Shown piece after piece: positions 1-5,481 of a DNA stretch of 5,481 nt (position 1 is the first letter of the stretch; every line of letters begins with the position of its first letter). The translations under genes were made by a program, and so were the position numbers. The notes below the pieces were generated by a model. The model saw only the letters and a program-made list of their open reading frames with translations, was not told the DNA's origin and searched no databases. The stretch covers positions 1 through 5,481 of the forward strand of contig MGXL01000041.1 in assembly GCA_001801365.1 (NCBI GenBank), written 5' to 3'. Source of the DNA: Gammaproteobacteria bacterium RBG_16_57_12. Lineage in GTDB: Bacteria > Pseudomonadota > Gammaproteobacteria > RBG-16-57-12.

Positions 1-931
1 CTTCCACCAGCGATTCAAATTTGGCGCGGGTCAGCTTGATGTTCAGGTGTTTGGGACCCTTGGCGTCGGCGGTGATATAGGGCAGGTTGATATCGGTCTG
101 CTGGCTGGAAGACAGCTCGATCTTGGCCTTTTCCGCCGCTTCCTTGAGGCGCTGCAGGGCCAGCGGATCGTTGTGCAGATCGATGCCGTTATCCTTCCTG
201 TACTCGTCGGCCAGGTAGTCGATCAGGCGCAGGTCGAAATCCTCGCCGCCGAGGAAGGTGTCGCCATTGGTGGACAGCACCTCGATCTGATGTTCCCCCT
301 CGATCTCGGCGATTTCGATAATGGAAATATCAAAGGTGCCGCCACCCAGGTCATAGACGGCGATCTTGCGATCCCCGCCCTTCTTGTCCATGCCGTAGGC
401 CAGCGCGGCCGCGGTCGGCTCGTTGATGATGCGCTTGACCTCCAGCCCCGCGATCCGGCCGGCATCCTTGGTGGCCTGGCGCTGCGAGTCATTGAAATAG
501 GCCGGCACGGTGATCACCGCCTCGGTGACCGGCTCGCCCAGGTAGTCCTCGGCGGTCTTTTTCATTTTCATCAGCACGCGGGCCGAGATCTCGGGCGGCG
601 CCATTTTCTTGCCATTGGCCTCCACCCAGGCATCGCCATTGTCGGCTGCCATGATCTTGTAGGGCACCATCTTGATGTCTTTTTGCACCTCGGCGTCCTT
701 GAAGCGGCGACCGATCAGGCGCTTGATGGCGAACAGCGTATTCTTCGGATTGGTGACCGCCTGGCGCTTGGCAGACTGGCCAACCAGTATCTCGCCGTCA
801 TCGCTATAGGCCACGATCGATGGCGTGGTGCGCGCACCTTCGCTGTTTTCAATGACCTTGGGTTTGCCGCCTTCCATTATTGCCACGCAGGAGTTGGTGG
901 TGCCCAGGTCGATGCCAATTATTTTGCCCAT
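1..931 (-). CDS. dnaK: Molecular chaperone DnaK (Hsp70), N-terminal 310 residues, cut by the window edge
   Basis: DnaK is the cytoplasmic ATP-dependent Hsp70 chaperone. It binds exposed hydrophobic segments of client proteins and cycles with DnaJ and GrpE. The visible part is most of the actin-like nucleotide-binding domain. Phosphate-1 motif [12 protein letters not shown] spans residues 6-17, K70 lies in [11 protein letters not shown]171 in [12 protein letters not shown], and phosphate-2 motif [10 protein letters not shown] spans 194-203 with D194 and T199. GGEDFD at 228-233 and the helix [12 protein letters not shown] at 264-275 are also typical. Residue numbers match E. coli DnaK without gaps through the landmarks checked. 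The start ATG at 931-929 is preceded by GGAG at 942-939 with a 7-nt spacer, and [12 protein letters not shown] is the canonical N-terminus. The rest of this domain, the substrate-binding domain and the lid lie beyond the left edge, where dnaJ would usually follow (inference). grpE ends 97 bp upstream, and the gap holds a sigma-32-type promoter. No catalytic residue is missing in the visible part. Confidence 0.99.
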   Translation of the reverse strand, partial: MGKIIGIDLGTTNSCVAIMEGGKPKVIENSEGARTTPSIVAYSDDGEILVGQSAKRQAVTNPKNTLFAIKRLIGRRFKDAEVQKDIKMVPYKIMAADNGDAWVEANGKKMAPPEISARVLMKMKKTAEDYLGEPVTEAVITVPAYFNDSQRQATKDAGRIAGLEVKRIINEPTAAALAYGMDKKGGDRKIAVYDLGGGTFDISIIEIAEIEGEHQIEVLSTNGDTFLGGEDFDLRLIDYLADEYRKDNGIDLHNDPLALQRLKEAAEKAKIELSSSQQTDINLPYITADAKGPKHLNIKLTRAKFESLVE

Positions 932-938
932 GTTGTGT

Positions 939-942
939 CTCC
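939..942 (-). promoter_or_regulatory. Ribosome binding site of dnaK
   Basis: GGAG lies 7 nt before the dnaK ATG, within AACGGAGACACAAC. It is a good Shine-Dalgarno match at standard spacing and fixes the start. It lies outside the small hairpin predicted further up the leader. Confidence 0.8.
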
Positions 943-963
943 GTTATCTGTAGCCTGTATGAG

Positions 964-982
964 CGGCGCCGCACTGGCGACG
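964..982 (-). other. Possible small hairpin in the dnaK leader RNA
   Basis: On the minus strand, CGTCGCC (982-976) can pair with GGCGCCG (970-964) around the 5-nt loop AGTGC. This gives four GC pairs, one mismatch and two more GC pairs. The right side also contains the perfect 10-bp palindrome GCGGCGCCGC (963-972). The hairpin would sit about 32 nt before the start codon, between the sigma-32-type promoter and the ribosome binding site. There is no U-tract, so it is not an intrinsic terminator. The ribosome binding site is not paired in it, so a simple RNA thermometer is not supported. Its function is unknown and it may be incidental in GC-rich DNA. Confidence 0.3.
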
Positions 983-1007
983 TCGTTATCTATGTGTGTT
1001 GTTCATG

Positions 1008-1034
1008 ATGGGGGCGGGGCGGGGAAATTCAAGC
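1008..1034 (-). promoter_or_regulatory. Sigma-32-type (heat-shock) promoter of dnaK
   Basis: On the minus strand, GCTTGAA (1034-1028) matches the -35 box of RpoH promoters (CTTGAA), and CCCCAT (1013-1008) matches the -10 box (CCCCATnT) over its first six positions. The 14-nt spacer is within the 13-15 nt usual for E. coli sigma-32 promoters. The TGA inside CTTGAA is the grpE stop codon (1031-1029), so the promoter begins inside grpE. Transcription would start near 1001, giving a leader of about 70 nt. The spacer and -10 box are a run of C4-C5 blocks separated by single G residues. The assignment is by consensus only. Confidence 0.75.
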
Positions 1035-1670
1035 GCGCTCCTCGATTTTTACGCCCGGTCCGGCGGCCTCGGCGGGGCGGGGCGCGGCAGCAGCCCTGGA
1101 CACCACCACCATGGCCGGCCTGACCAGTCGCCCGTTGAGCAGGTAACCCTTCTGATAGACCATCAGGACGGTATTGGGAGCCTTGTCGGCGCTCTCCAGC
1201 AGGGACATGGCCTGGTGATATTCGGGATTGAAGGCTTCACCCACGGGATTGATCTCCTGCACCCCGAATTTTTCCAAGACCCCGCTGAACAGCTTCAGGG
1301 TCAGTTCGGTGCCTTCGCGCAGCTTGAGGACCGCCTCCTCGTTACCGGCGGCGGCCAGGCCCATTTCCAGACTGTCCTTGACAGGTATCAGCTCATGGAT
1401 GAATTTTTCCAGGGCATACTTGTGCGCGCTTTCCAGATCACGCTGGGCGCGACGGCGGATATTTTCCAGCTCGGCCTGGATACGCAAACACAGCTCCCGC
1501 TGAGCATCCGCCTCGGCCCTGGCGTCATCACGCTGCTGTTGCATCTGTGCCAATGCCACGTCCGCTGTGACGACTGCCCCGGGTGCCGCTTCCGGCCCGG
1601 CTGTTACCAGCTCGGTGGGTAAAACCTCGTGGTGCTGCATGGCTGGGGAGGTTTGTTCTTCATTCGACAT
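1029..1670 (-). CDS. grpE: Nucleotide-exchange factor GrpE
   Basis: GrpE is the cytoplasmic dimeric co-chaperone that releases ADP from DnaK and resets its cycle; it is also regarded as a thermosensor. The protein is 213 residues, near the roughly 200 of proteobacterial homologues. Residues 1-37 are a poorly conserved, probably disordered N-terminus. Residues 38-100 form the long helix, with the conserved stretch LRIQAELENIRRRAQRD at 62-78. The C-terminal beta domain carries the family signature: FNPEYHQAM at 147-155, then GYLLNGRLVRPAMV at 175-188. The tail from 192 is rich in Ala and Pro before KIEERA. I chose ATG 1670-1668 because GGAG (1680-1677) lies 6 nt before it; upstream in-frame ATGs at 1718 and 1694 would only add an unconserved extension. 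hrcA ends 77 bp upstream and dnaK starts 97 bp downstream, so this is the classic hrcA-grpE-dnaK order. Its stop codon lies inside the -35 box of the dnaK promoter. Confidence 0.98.
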   Translation of the reverse strand: MSNEEQTSPAMQHHEVLPTELVTAGPEAAPGAVVTADVALAQMQQQRDDARAEADAQRELCLRIQAELENIRRRAQRDLESAHKYALEKFIHELIPVKDSLEMGLAAAGNEEAVLKLREGTELTLKLFSGVLEKFGVQEINPVGEAFNPEYHQAMSLLESADKAPNTVLMVYQKGYLLNGRLVRPAMVVVSRAAAAPRPAEAAGPGVKIEERA

Positions 1671-1676
1671 GCCGAT

Positions 1677-1680
1677 CTCC
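1677..1680 (-). promoter_or_regulatory. Ribosome binding site of grpE
   Basis: GGAG lies 6 nt before the ATG at 1670 (TTTGGAGATCGGC then ATG). It decides this start over the upstream in-frame ATGs at 1694 and 1718. Confidence 0.8.
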
Positions 1681-1740
1681 AAATCTGTATCCATTAAATA
1701 GCGGCTGGACGCCTGCACGCCACCGAAACCATGGCTGATA

Positions 1741-1766
1741 ATGGGGCCTATTCCGGAGAATTCAAT
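1741..1766 (-). promoter_or_regulatory. Sigma-32-type (heat-shock) promoter of grpE
   Basis: On the minus strand, ATTGAA (1766-1761) resembles the sigma-32 -35 box, differing from CTTGAA only at its first base. CCCCAT (1746-1741), followed by TAT, is a perfect core -10 box. The spacer is 14 nt, identical to that of the promoter before dnaK. The promoter overlaps the last codons and the TAG stop (1750-1748) of hrcA. The start site would be near 1734, leaving a leader of about 64 nt. The call rests on consensus and on its twin before dnaK. Confidence 0.68.
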
Positions 1767-2791
1767 GCCGCGCCCACCAACCTGGCGGTGACGTCCACGA
1801 TAGGGATCATCCGTTCATAGTCCATGCGGGTCGGGCCGATCACCCCCAGGACACCAACCACCTCGCCGGCCAGGCGGTAAGGAGCGGTAATCACGCTGCA
1901 ATCATCGAACACTTCATAACCGGACTCCTCACCGATGAAAATCTGCATCCCCTCGGCAATGATCGACTGATCCAGCAGATATAAAATCGACTGCTGCTGA
2001 TTGAAGGCCTCGAACAGCTGCCGCAGTTTATCCACGTCGCCCATCTCGGCATAGTTCATCAGGTTGGTCTGCCCGGCCACCACACAGCCGCCCGGCTGTT
2101 TAGCCTCGCTGATGGCCTTGTCGGCCATTTCGATGGCGGTCAGCATGATCTGGCTCATGCTGTCGCGCGCCATGGACATTTCCCTGACGATGCCTTCGCG
2201 CACCGCCTCCAGGCTCTTGCCGGTGAAATGCTGATTGATGTAATTGGCGGCCTGTTGCAGTTCCGCGGCGCTGTAGTTGCGGTCGGTATGAATGATGCGG
2301 TTCTGCACTTCACGCGAATTGATCACCAGGATGACCAGCACCTTCTTTTCCGCAAGCGGCAGAAAATCGATCTGCCGCAGCGATAATTGCAGCCGCTTGG
2401 GCAGCATCACCACCCCGGCCATGCGGGTGATGCCGGAGAGGATGGTCGAGGCGCTCTGGAGCAGCTCATCGGGGGTGACATCGGCAGGAATCTGTTCCTG
2501 GAGTTGCCGCAGTTCACTGTGGGCCAGCGGCTTGACCGTCAGCAGGGTATCGACGAACACCCGGTAGCCCGAGGCCGTGGGGATGCGGCCGGCCGAGGTG
2601 TGTGGCGACTTGATCAGCCCCAGATCTTCCAGTTCGGCCATGATGTTGCGCACCGTCGCCGGACTCAACTGCAGACGGGAATCATCCGCCAGGGTCCGCG
2701 AACCGACCGGCTGACCCTCCCGTACATAACGCTCGATCAAGGCCTTCAACAATACCTGGGATCGCTGGCCGAAAGTGGCATGACTAGACAT
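1748..2791 (-). CDS. hrcA: Heat-inducible transcription repressor HrcA
   Basis: HrcA is a dimeric repressor that binds the CIRCE operator and usually controls groESL and sometimes dnaK operons; GroEL is needed for its activity in studied species. The protein is 347 residues, a normal full length. The N-terminal winged helix-turn-helix covers roughly 1-80, with GQPVGSRTLA at 26-35, SPATVRNIMAELEDLGLI at 43-60 and PHTSAGRIPTASGYRVFVD at 63-81. A GAF-like dimerisation region follows from about residue 100. It includes VLVILVINSREVQNRII at 151-167 and the conserved C-terminal block VVGVLGVIGPTRMDYERMI at 311-329. The ATG at 2791-2789 gives the canonical N-terminus, but its ribosome binding site is weak: AGG at 2805-2803, 11 nt away. 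It is first in the heat-shock cluster, with a sigma-70-type promoter upstream and no CIRCE in the intergenic regions seen here. It is probably weakly translated and acts in trans (inference). Confidence 0.98.
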   Translation of the reverse strand: MSSHATFGQRSQVLLKALIERYVREGQPVGSRTLADDSRLQLSPATVRNIMAELEDLGLIKSPHTSAGRIPTASGYRVFVDTLLTVKPLAHSELRQLQEQIPADVTPDELLQSASTILSGITRMAGVVMLPKRLQLSLRQIDFLPLAEKKVLVILVINSREVQNRIIHTDRNYSAAELQQAANYINQHFTGKSLEAVREGIVREMSMARDSMSQIMLTAIEMADKAISEAKQPGGCVVAGQTNLMNYAEMGDVDKLRQLFEAFNQQQSILYLLDQSIIAEGMQIFIGEESGYEVFDDCSVITAPYRLAGEVVGVLGVIGPTRMDYERMIPIVDVTARLVGAALNSPE

Positions 2792-2839
2792 TCTGTTTTA
2801 AACCTGTGACAGCTTGAGGATGCGTGTTAACCATGCGAA

Positions 2840-2868
2840 AGTATCGGTATTGCCAGAATGCCTGTCAA
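2840..2868 (-). promoter_or_regulatory. Sigma-70-type promoter of hrcA
   Basis: On the minus strand, a perfect -35 hexamer TTGACA (2868-2863) is followed after 17 nt by GATACT (2845-2840), which matches four of six bases of TATAAT including the key A and final T. The start site would be near 2833, with a leader of about 40 nt to the hrcA ATG. No sigma-32-type CCCCAT box is present here, unlike the two downstream junctions. Confidence 0.65.
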
Positions 2869-2888
2869 TTGACTTGAACAGTGACTGT
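2864..2888. repeat. Two adjacent short palindromes between the divergent promoters
   Basis: GTCAATTGAC at 2864-2873 is a perfect 10-bp palindrome. ACAGT-G-ACTGT at 2878-2888 is a perfect inverted repeat with 5-bp arms. They are 4 bp apart. The first overlaps the -35 box of the hrcA promoter, and the second overlaps the putative -35 of the nadK promoter. They could be operator half-sites for a regulator acting in both directions. However, a near-symmetrical TTGAC on both strands arises naturally where -35 boxes lie back to back. No known operator is matched: neither CIRCE nor the LexA box CTG-N10-CAG. Confidence 0.4.
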
Positions 2889-2910
2889 ACCGGGCACATC
2901 ATGCTATCTT
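2881..2910 (+). promoter_or_regulatory. Putative promoter of nadK (and recN)
   Basis: TATCTT at 2905-2910 is preceded by TGC, giving an extended -10 (TGnTATnnT). A weaker -35, GTGACT (2881-2886), lies 18 nt upstream. The start site would be near 2917, with a leader of about 24 nt carrying the ribosome binding site at 2922-2928. The site is plausible by position and the extended -10, but the -35 match is only moderate. Confidence 0.45.
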
Positions 2911-2921
2911 GCCATGTCTGC

Positions 2922-2928
2922 TGAGGAG
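2922..2928 (+). promoter_or_regulatory. Ribosome binding site of nadK
   Basis: TGAGGAG is a strong Shine-Dalgarno match ending 12 nt before the ATG at 2941, somewhat longer than usual spacing. It lies inside any reading frame that would start at the upstream GTG 2881 or ATG 2914, which argues for 2941 as the true start. Confidence 0.65.
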
Positions 2929-2940
2929 CGAAGCATTTCC

Positions 2941-3819
2941 ATGAGTGAATTCAACACCATAGCCCTGATTGGAAAATATGGCGATCCCGGCGTGCTGGAT
3001 ACCCTTATGCAACTGCATGACTATTTTAAAAGTCACAACAGGCAGGTGGTGCTGGATCTGAGCACGGCCGAAAATCTGAGGATCCGCGATATCGAAAGCC
3101 TCGATCGCGATCAGATCGGCGAGCGCTGCGACCTGGCCATCGTTGTCGGCGGTGACGGCACCCTGCTGAATGCGGCCCGCTCCCTGGCCGATTATGGTGT
3201 GCCGCTGCTGGGCATCAACCTGGGCCGTCTGGGTTTTCTGGTCGACATCTCGTCCACGCATATCGAGGAAACCCTGGATGAAATCCTCAAGGGTAACTAT
3301 CTGGAAGACGAACGCTGCCTGATCACCGCCACCCTGGAACGTGAGGGAGAACATGTCTATCGCTGTGATGCCTTCAATGATATCGCCGTCCACAAATCCA
3401 ACACCGCCCGCATGATCGAGCTGGAGACGTATATCAACGGCAAACAGCTGTATACCCTACGTGCCGATGGCGTGGTGATCTCCACCCCCACCGGCTCCAC
3501 GGCCTACGCCATGTCGGCCGGTGGCCCCATTCTCTACCCCGGCATCGATGCCGTGCTGATCGTGCCGATCTGCCCGCACACCATGAGCAGCCGGCCCATC
3601 GTGGTACCGGGAAATTGCGAGATAGAAGTGCGTATCGGGGCAACGAATCACGGGGAAATCCAGGTTACCTGTGATGGCCAGCTCAACGTGGCCATGACCA
3701 ACGGCGACCGCCTGCACGTGAAAAGAAAAGAGAAAAAGATCCGTTTACTGCACCCCAGCAACTACGACTACTTTGATATTCTGCGCGAAAAACTGCATTG
3801 GGTAGGCCGGCTATCCTAG
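2941..3819 (+). CDS. nadK: NAD kinase (ATP-dependent NAD+ 2'-phosphotransferase)
   Basis: NadK phosphorylates the 2' hydroxyl of the NAD+ adenosine ribose to give NADP+. It is a cytosolic, usually oligomeric enzyme and the only known source of NADP in most bacteria. The protein is 292 residues, the same length as E. coli NadK. The N-terminal domain carries the diagnostic GGDGT at 70-74 with catalytic D72, followed by LGINLGRLGFLVD at 90-102. The all-beta domain has FNDIAVH at 145-151 (the Asn-Asp/Glu motif) and the glycine-rich block DGVVISTPTGSTAYAMSAGG at 176-195. PHTMSSRPIVV (212-222) and the C-terminal SNYDYFDILREKLHW (273-287) are also typical. ATG 2941 gives the family N-terminus; the frame is open back to a GTG at 2881, but that stretch holds the promoter. 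The gene diverges from hrcA, and recN follows after 18 bp, so the two are probably co-transcribed. All key residues are present. Another name for the gene is ppnK. Confidence 0.98.
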   Translation: MSEFNTIALIGKYGDPGVLDTLMQLHDYFKSHNRQVVLDLSTAENLRIRDIESLDRDQIGERCDLAIVVGGDGTLLNAARSLADYGVPLLGINLGRLGFLVDISSTHIEETLDEILKGNYLEDERCLITATLEREGEHVYRCDAFNDIAVHKSNTARMIELETYINGKQLYTLRADGVVISTPTGSTAYAMSAGGPILYPGIDAVLIVPICPHTMSSRPIVVPGNCEIEVRIGATNHGEIQVTCDGQLNVAMTNGDRLHVKRKEKKIRLLHPSNYDYFDILREKLHWVGRLS

Positions 3820-3837
3820 GGCCTGTTAACACTAACC

Positions 3838-5481
3838 ATGTTGACCCATATCTCCATTGCCAACTATGCCATTGTCGATCACCTCGATCTGGAGTTGACC
3901 GCGGGCATGACTGTCATCACCGGCGAGACCGGCGCCGGCAAATCCATCCTGCTGGATGCCCTGGGGCTGGTGCTGGGCGACCGGGCCGATGGCAGTGTCA
4001 TACGTCACGGCTGCGACAAGGCCGATATCAGCGTGGGCTTTCAGATCGACGGAATCCCCGAGGCCAAGGCCTGGCTGGAGGAACGCGACGCCGCCATGGA
4101 CGGTGAATGCCTCCTGCGCCGCACCCTCAGCATGGACGGGCGCTCCCGCAGTTATATCAATGGCCAGCCCTTTCCGCTCCAGGCCCTGCGCGAACTTGGC
4201 GAATGGCTGGTCGACATCCATGGCCAGCATTCCCATCAGTCGCTGCTGCGGCGTGACACCCAGCGCGACAGCCTGGATGCCTTTGCCGGCAACAGCGAAT
4301 TGCTCAGTGAATTGAAACGCGCCTATCAGGCCTGGAGCGCCAGGCAACGGGAACTGGAAATCCTGCAGGCCAAACAGGCAGATCGCGAGTCTCGCCTGGA
4401 ACTGCTGCGCTATCAGGTCAATGAACTGCAGGCGCTCGATCTCAAGACCGGTGAGCTGGCCGATATCGAACAGGAACACCAGCGCCTCGCCCATGCAAAC
4501 AAACTGCTTGAAGGCACTGAACAGGCCCTGTTTGCACTGTACGAGAATGATGAAGGCGCCGTACTCGGCCAGTTGCAGAAAATCATCCGCGAACTGGATT
4601 CACTACAGGCCGTGGATGCACGCCTGGCGCCGATCGGCGAGTTTCTCGGCAATGCCGCCATCCAGCTCGAAGAAGCCGTGGATGAACTGCGGCGCTACCA
4701 GCAGAGTGTAGAAGTCAATCCCGGACAGCTGGCGTATCTGGAACAGCGTCTGGCGGATATTCATGATCTGGCGCGCAAGCATCACTGCCCGCCCGGGAAG
4801 ATGCCGGAACTGCTGCACAGACTCGGCGATGAACTGGCTGTCCTGGAGCAGGCGGAAGTCCGGCTGGAAAGCCTGCATGAGGAAATTGCCGCAGCGGCGG
4901 AACACTATCGCGCACTGGCGGCCAGACTGAGCAAGGCCCGGCAGCAGGCCGCGAAAAAACTCGCCAGACAGGTAACCGACAATATGCAACAGCTGGGCAT
5001 GCAGCGCGGCCGGTTCGATATCGCCCTGCATGTCGCGGATGGCGGCAGCTTTAGTCAATACGGCCTGGAGAGCGTCGAGTTCATGGTCAGCGCCAACCCC
5101 GGCCAACCTCTGCAACCCCTGGGCAAGGTGGCCTCCGGCGGGGAACTCTCCCGCATCAGCCTGGCCATCCAGGTCATCACCGCCGCGACCCATGGCATAC
5201 CCACCCTGGTGTTCGATGAGGTGGATGTGGGCATCGGCGGCGGCACGGCGGAGATCGTCGGACACCTGCTGCGCAAACTCAGCGCCCGGCGTCAGGTGCT
5301 GTGTGTCACACATCAGCCGCAAGTGGCCGCCCTGGGTCATCATCATCTGCATGTCAGCAAACAGGTACGGGCAGAGCATGTCGATGCGCAGATCATTACG
5401 TTGTCAACAGAGCAGCGTATCGAGGAACTGGCACGCATGCTGGGCGGTATCGATATCACCCGACACACCCGGCTGCATGCC
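3838..5481 (+). CDS. recN: DNA repair ATPase RecN, nearly complete, cut by the window edge
   Basis: RecN is an SMC-like ATPase recruited to double-strand breaks, where it helps RecA-dependent recombination. The 548 visible codons are close to the 553 residues of E. coli RecN, so only a short C-terminal tail is missing. The N-terminal ABC head has Walker A GETGAGKS at 29-36 (K35) and DIHGQHSHQSLL at 126-137. The middle, about 160-400, is rich in Leu, Glu, Gln and Arg, as expected for the coiled-coil arm. The C-terminal head has the ABC signature ASGGELSR at 432-439, Walker B TLVFDEVDVGIGG with D460 and E461, and the switch histidine H492 in VTHQPQV. Many RecN proteins have Leu where this one has Gln after that His. 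The ATG at 3838 gives the canonical MLTHISIANYAIV N-terminus. Shine-Dalgarno sequence is poor (AGGG 16 nt away), so translation may depend on coupling to nadK, 18 bp upstream. No LexA box is seen in the gap or before nadK. Confidence 0.98.
   Translation, partial: MLTHISIANYAIVDHLDLELTAGMTVITGETGAGKSILLDALGLVLGDRADGSVIRHGCDKADISVGFQIDGIPEAKAWLEERDAAMDGECLLRRTLSMDGRSRSYINGQPFPLQALRELGEWLVDIHGQHSHQSLLRRDTQRDSLDAFAGNSELLSELKRAYQAWSARQRELEILQAKQADRESRLELLRYQVNELQALDLKTGELADIEQEHQRLAHANKLLEGTEQALFALYENDEGAVLGQLQKIIRELDSLQAVDARLAPIGEFLGNAAIQLEEAVDELRRYQQSVEVNPGQLAYLEQRLADIHDLARKHHCPPGKMPELLHRLGDELAVLEQAEVRLESLHEEIAAAAEHYRALAARLSKARQQAAKKLARQVTDNMQQLGMQRGRFDIALHVADGGSFSQYGLESVEFMVSANPGQPLQPLGKVASGGELSRISLAIQVITAATHGIPTLVFDEVDVGIGGGTAEIVGHLLRKLSARRQVLCVTHQPQVAALGHHHLHVSKQVRAEHVDAQIITLSTEQRIEELARMLGGIDITRHTRLHA

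Noticed and set aside
47..1123. A 358-codon open frame on the plus strand, opposite dnaK
   Set aside because: It lies antisense to an unmistakable dnaK and crosses into the grpE gap. Its translation is a low-complexity Gly/Leu/His mix with no recognisable domain, and the codon bias of dnaK explains the lack of stops.
1691..1700. AT-rich TATTTAAT in the grpE leader as a sigma-70 -10 box
   Set aside because: No -35-like hexamer lies 16-18 nt upstream on the minus strand, so it is more likely just an unstructured leader.
2862..2881. CTGT...ACAG before nadK as a LexA box
   Set aside because: The gap between CTG and CAG is 14 nt rather than the 10 of the gammaproteobacterial LexA box, and the flanks do not fit.
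2873..2899. CTTGAAC at 2873-2879 as the -35 of a sigma-32 promoter reading towards nadK
   Set aside because: No CCCCAT-like -10 follows at 13-15 nt; the best stretch, GGCACAT, is too weak.
2881..2940. N-terminal extension of NadK by 20 residues from the GTG at 2881, or by 9 from the ATG at 2914
   Set aside because: The extension would cover the putative promoter and place the strong TGAGGAG inside the coding region. Starting at 2941 gives exactly the E. coli length and the canonical N-terminus.
4603..5379. A 258-codon open frame on the minus strand, opposite recN, and a similar one at 3832-4494
   Set aside because: Both are antisense to recN regions holding its Walker A, signature and Walker B motifs. 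They have no ribosome binding site or family resemblance that I recognise.

Overview
The window is a conserved housekeeping block from a proteobacterium, most likely a gammaproteobacterium. The support for this is a moderately GC-rich sequence, DnaK, NadK and RecN sequences of gammaproteobacterial type, and the gene order recN-nadK-hrcA-grpE-dnaK. I do not assign a genus. I see no mobile element, tRNA, rRNA, CRISPR array or defence system, and every stretch over 150 bp is coding.

Layout. On the minus strand, reading right to left, lies a heat-shock cluster: hrcA (2791-1748), grpE (1670-1029) and the first 310 codons of dnaK (931 to the window's left edge, where it is cut). On the plus strand, diverging from hrcA, are nadK (2941-3819) and recN (3838 to the right edge, cut only a few codons before its expected stop). 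A 149-bp intergenic region (2792-2940) separates the two divergent units.

Regulation readable from the sequence. Both internal junctions of the heat-shock cluster carry a sigma-32-type promoter. Before grpE, TTGAA and CCCCAT are separated by 14 nt; before dnaK, CTTGAA and CCCCAT are also separated by 14 nt. The grpE promoter straddles the hrcA stop codon, and the dnaK -35 box contains the grpE stop codon. hrcA itself is preceded by a good sigma-70-type promoter (TTGACA, 17 nt, GATACT). No CIRCE operator (the HrcA target TTAGCACTC-N9-GAGTGCTAA) is visible in any of the three intergenic regions. The inferred picture is basal transcription from the hrcA promoter, with heat-induced boosts entering before grpE and before dnaK; HrcA would act on a target outside this window.

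How the genes work together. DnaK is the Hsp70 chaperone and GrpE its nucleotide-exchange factor; HrcA is the heat-shock repressor. NadK makes NADP+ from NAD+, and RecN is an SMC-like ATPase of double-strand-break repair. nadK and recN are separated by only 18 bp and probably share a transcript. The coding content is ordinary; the interest lies in the promoter architecture.
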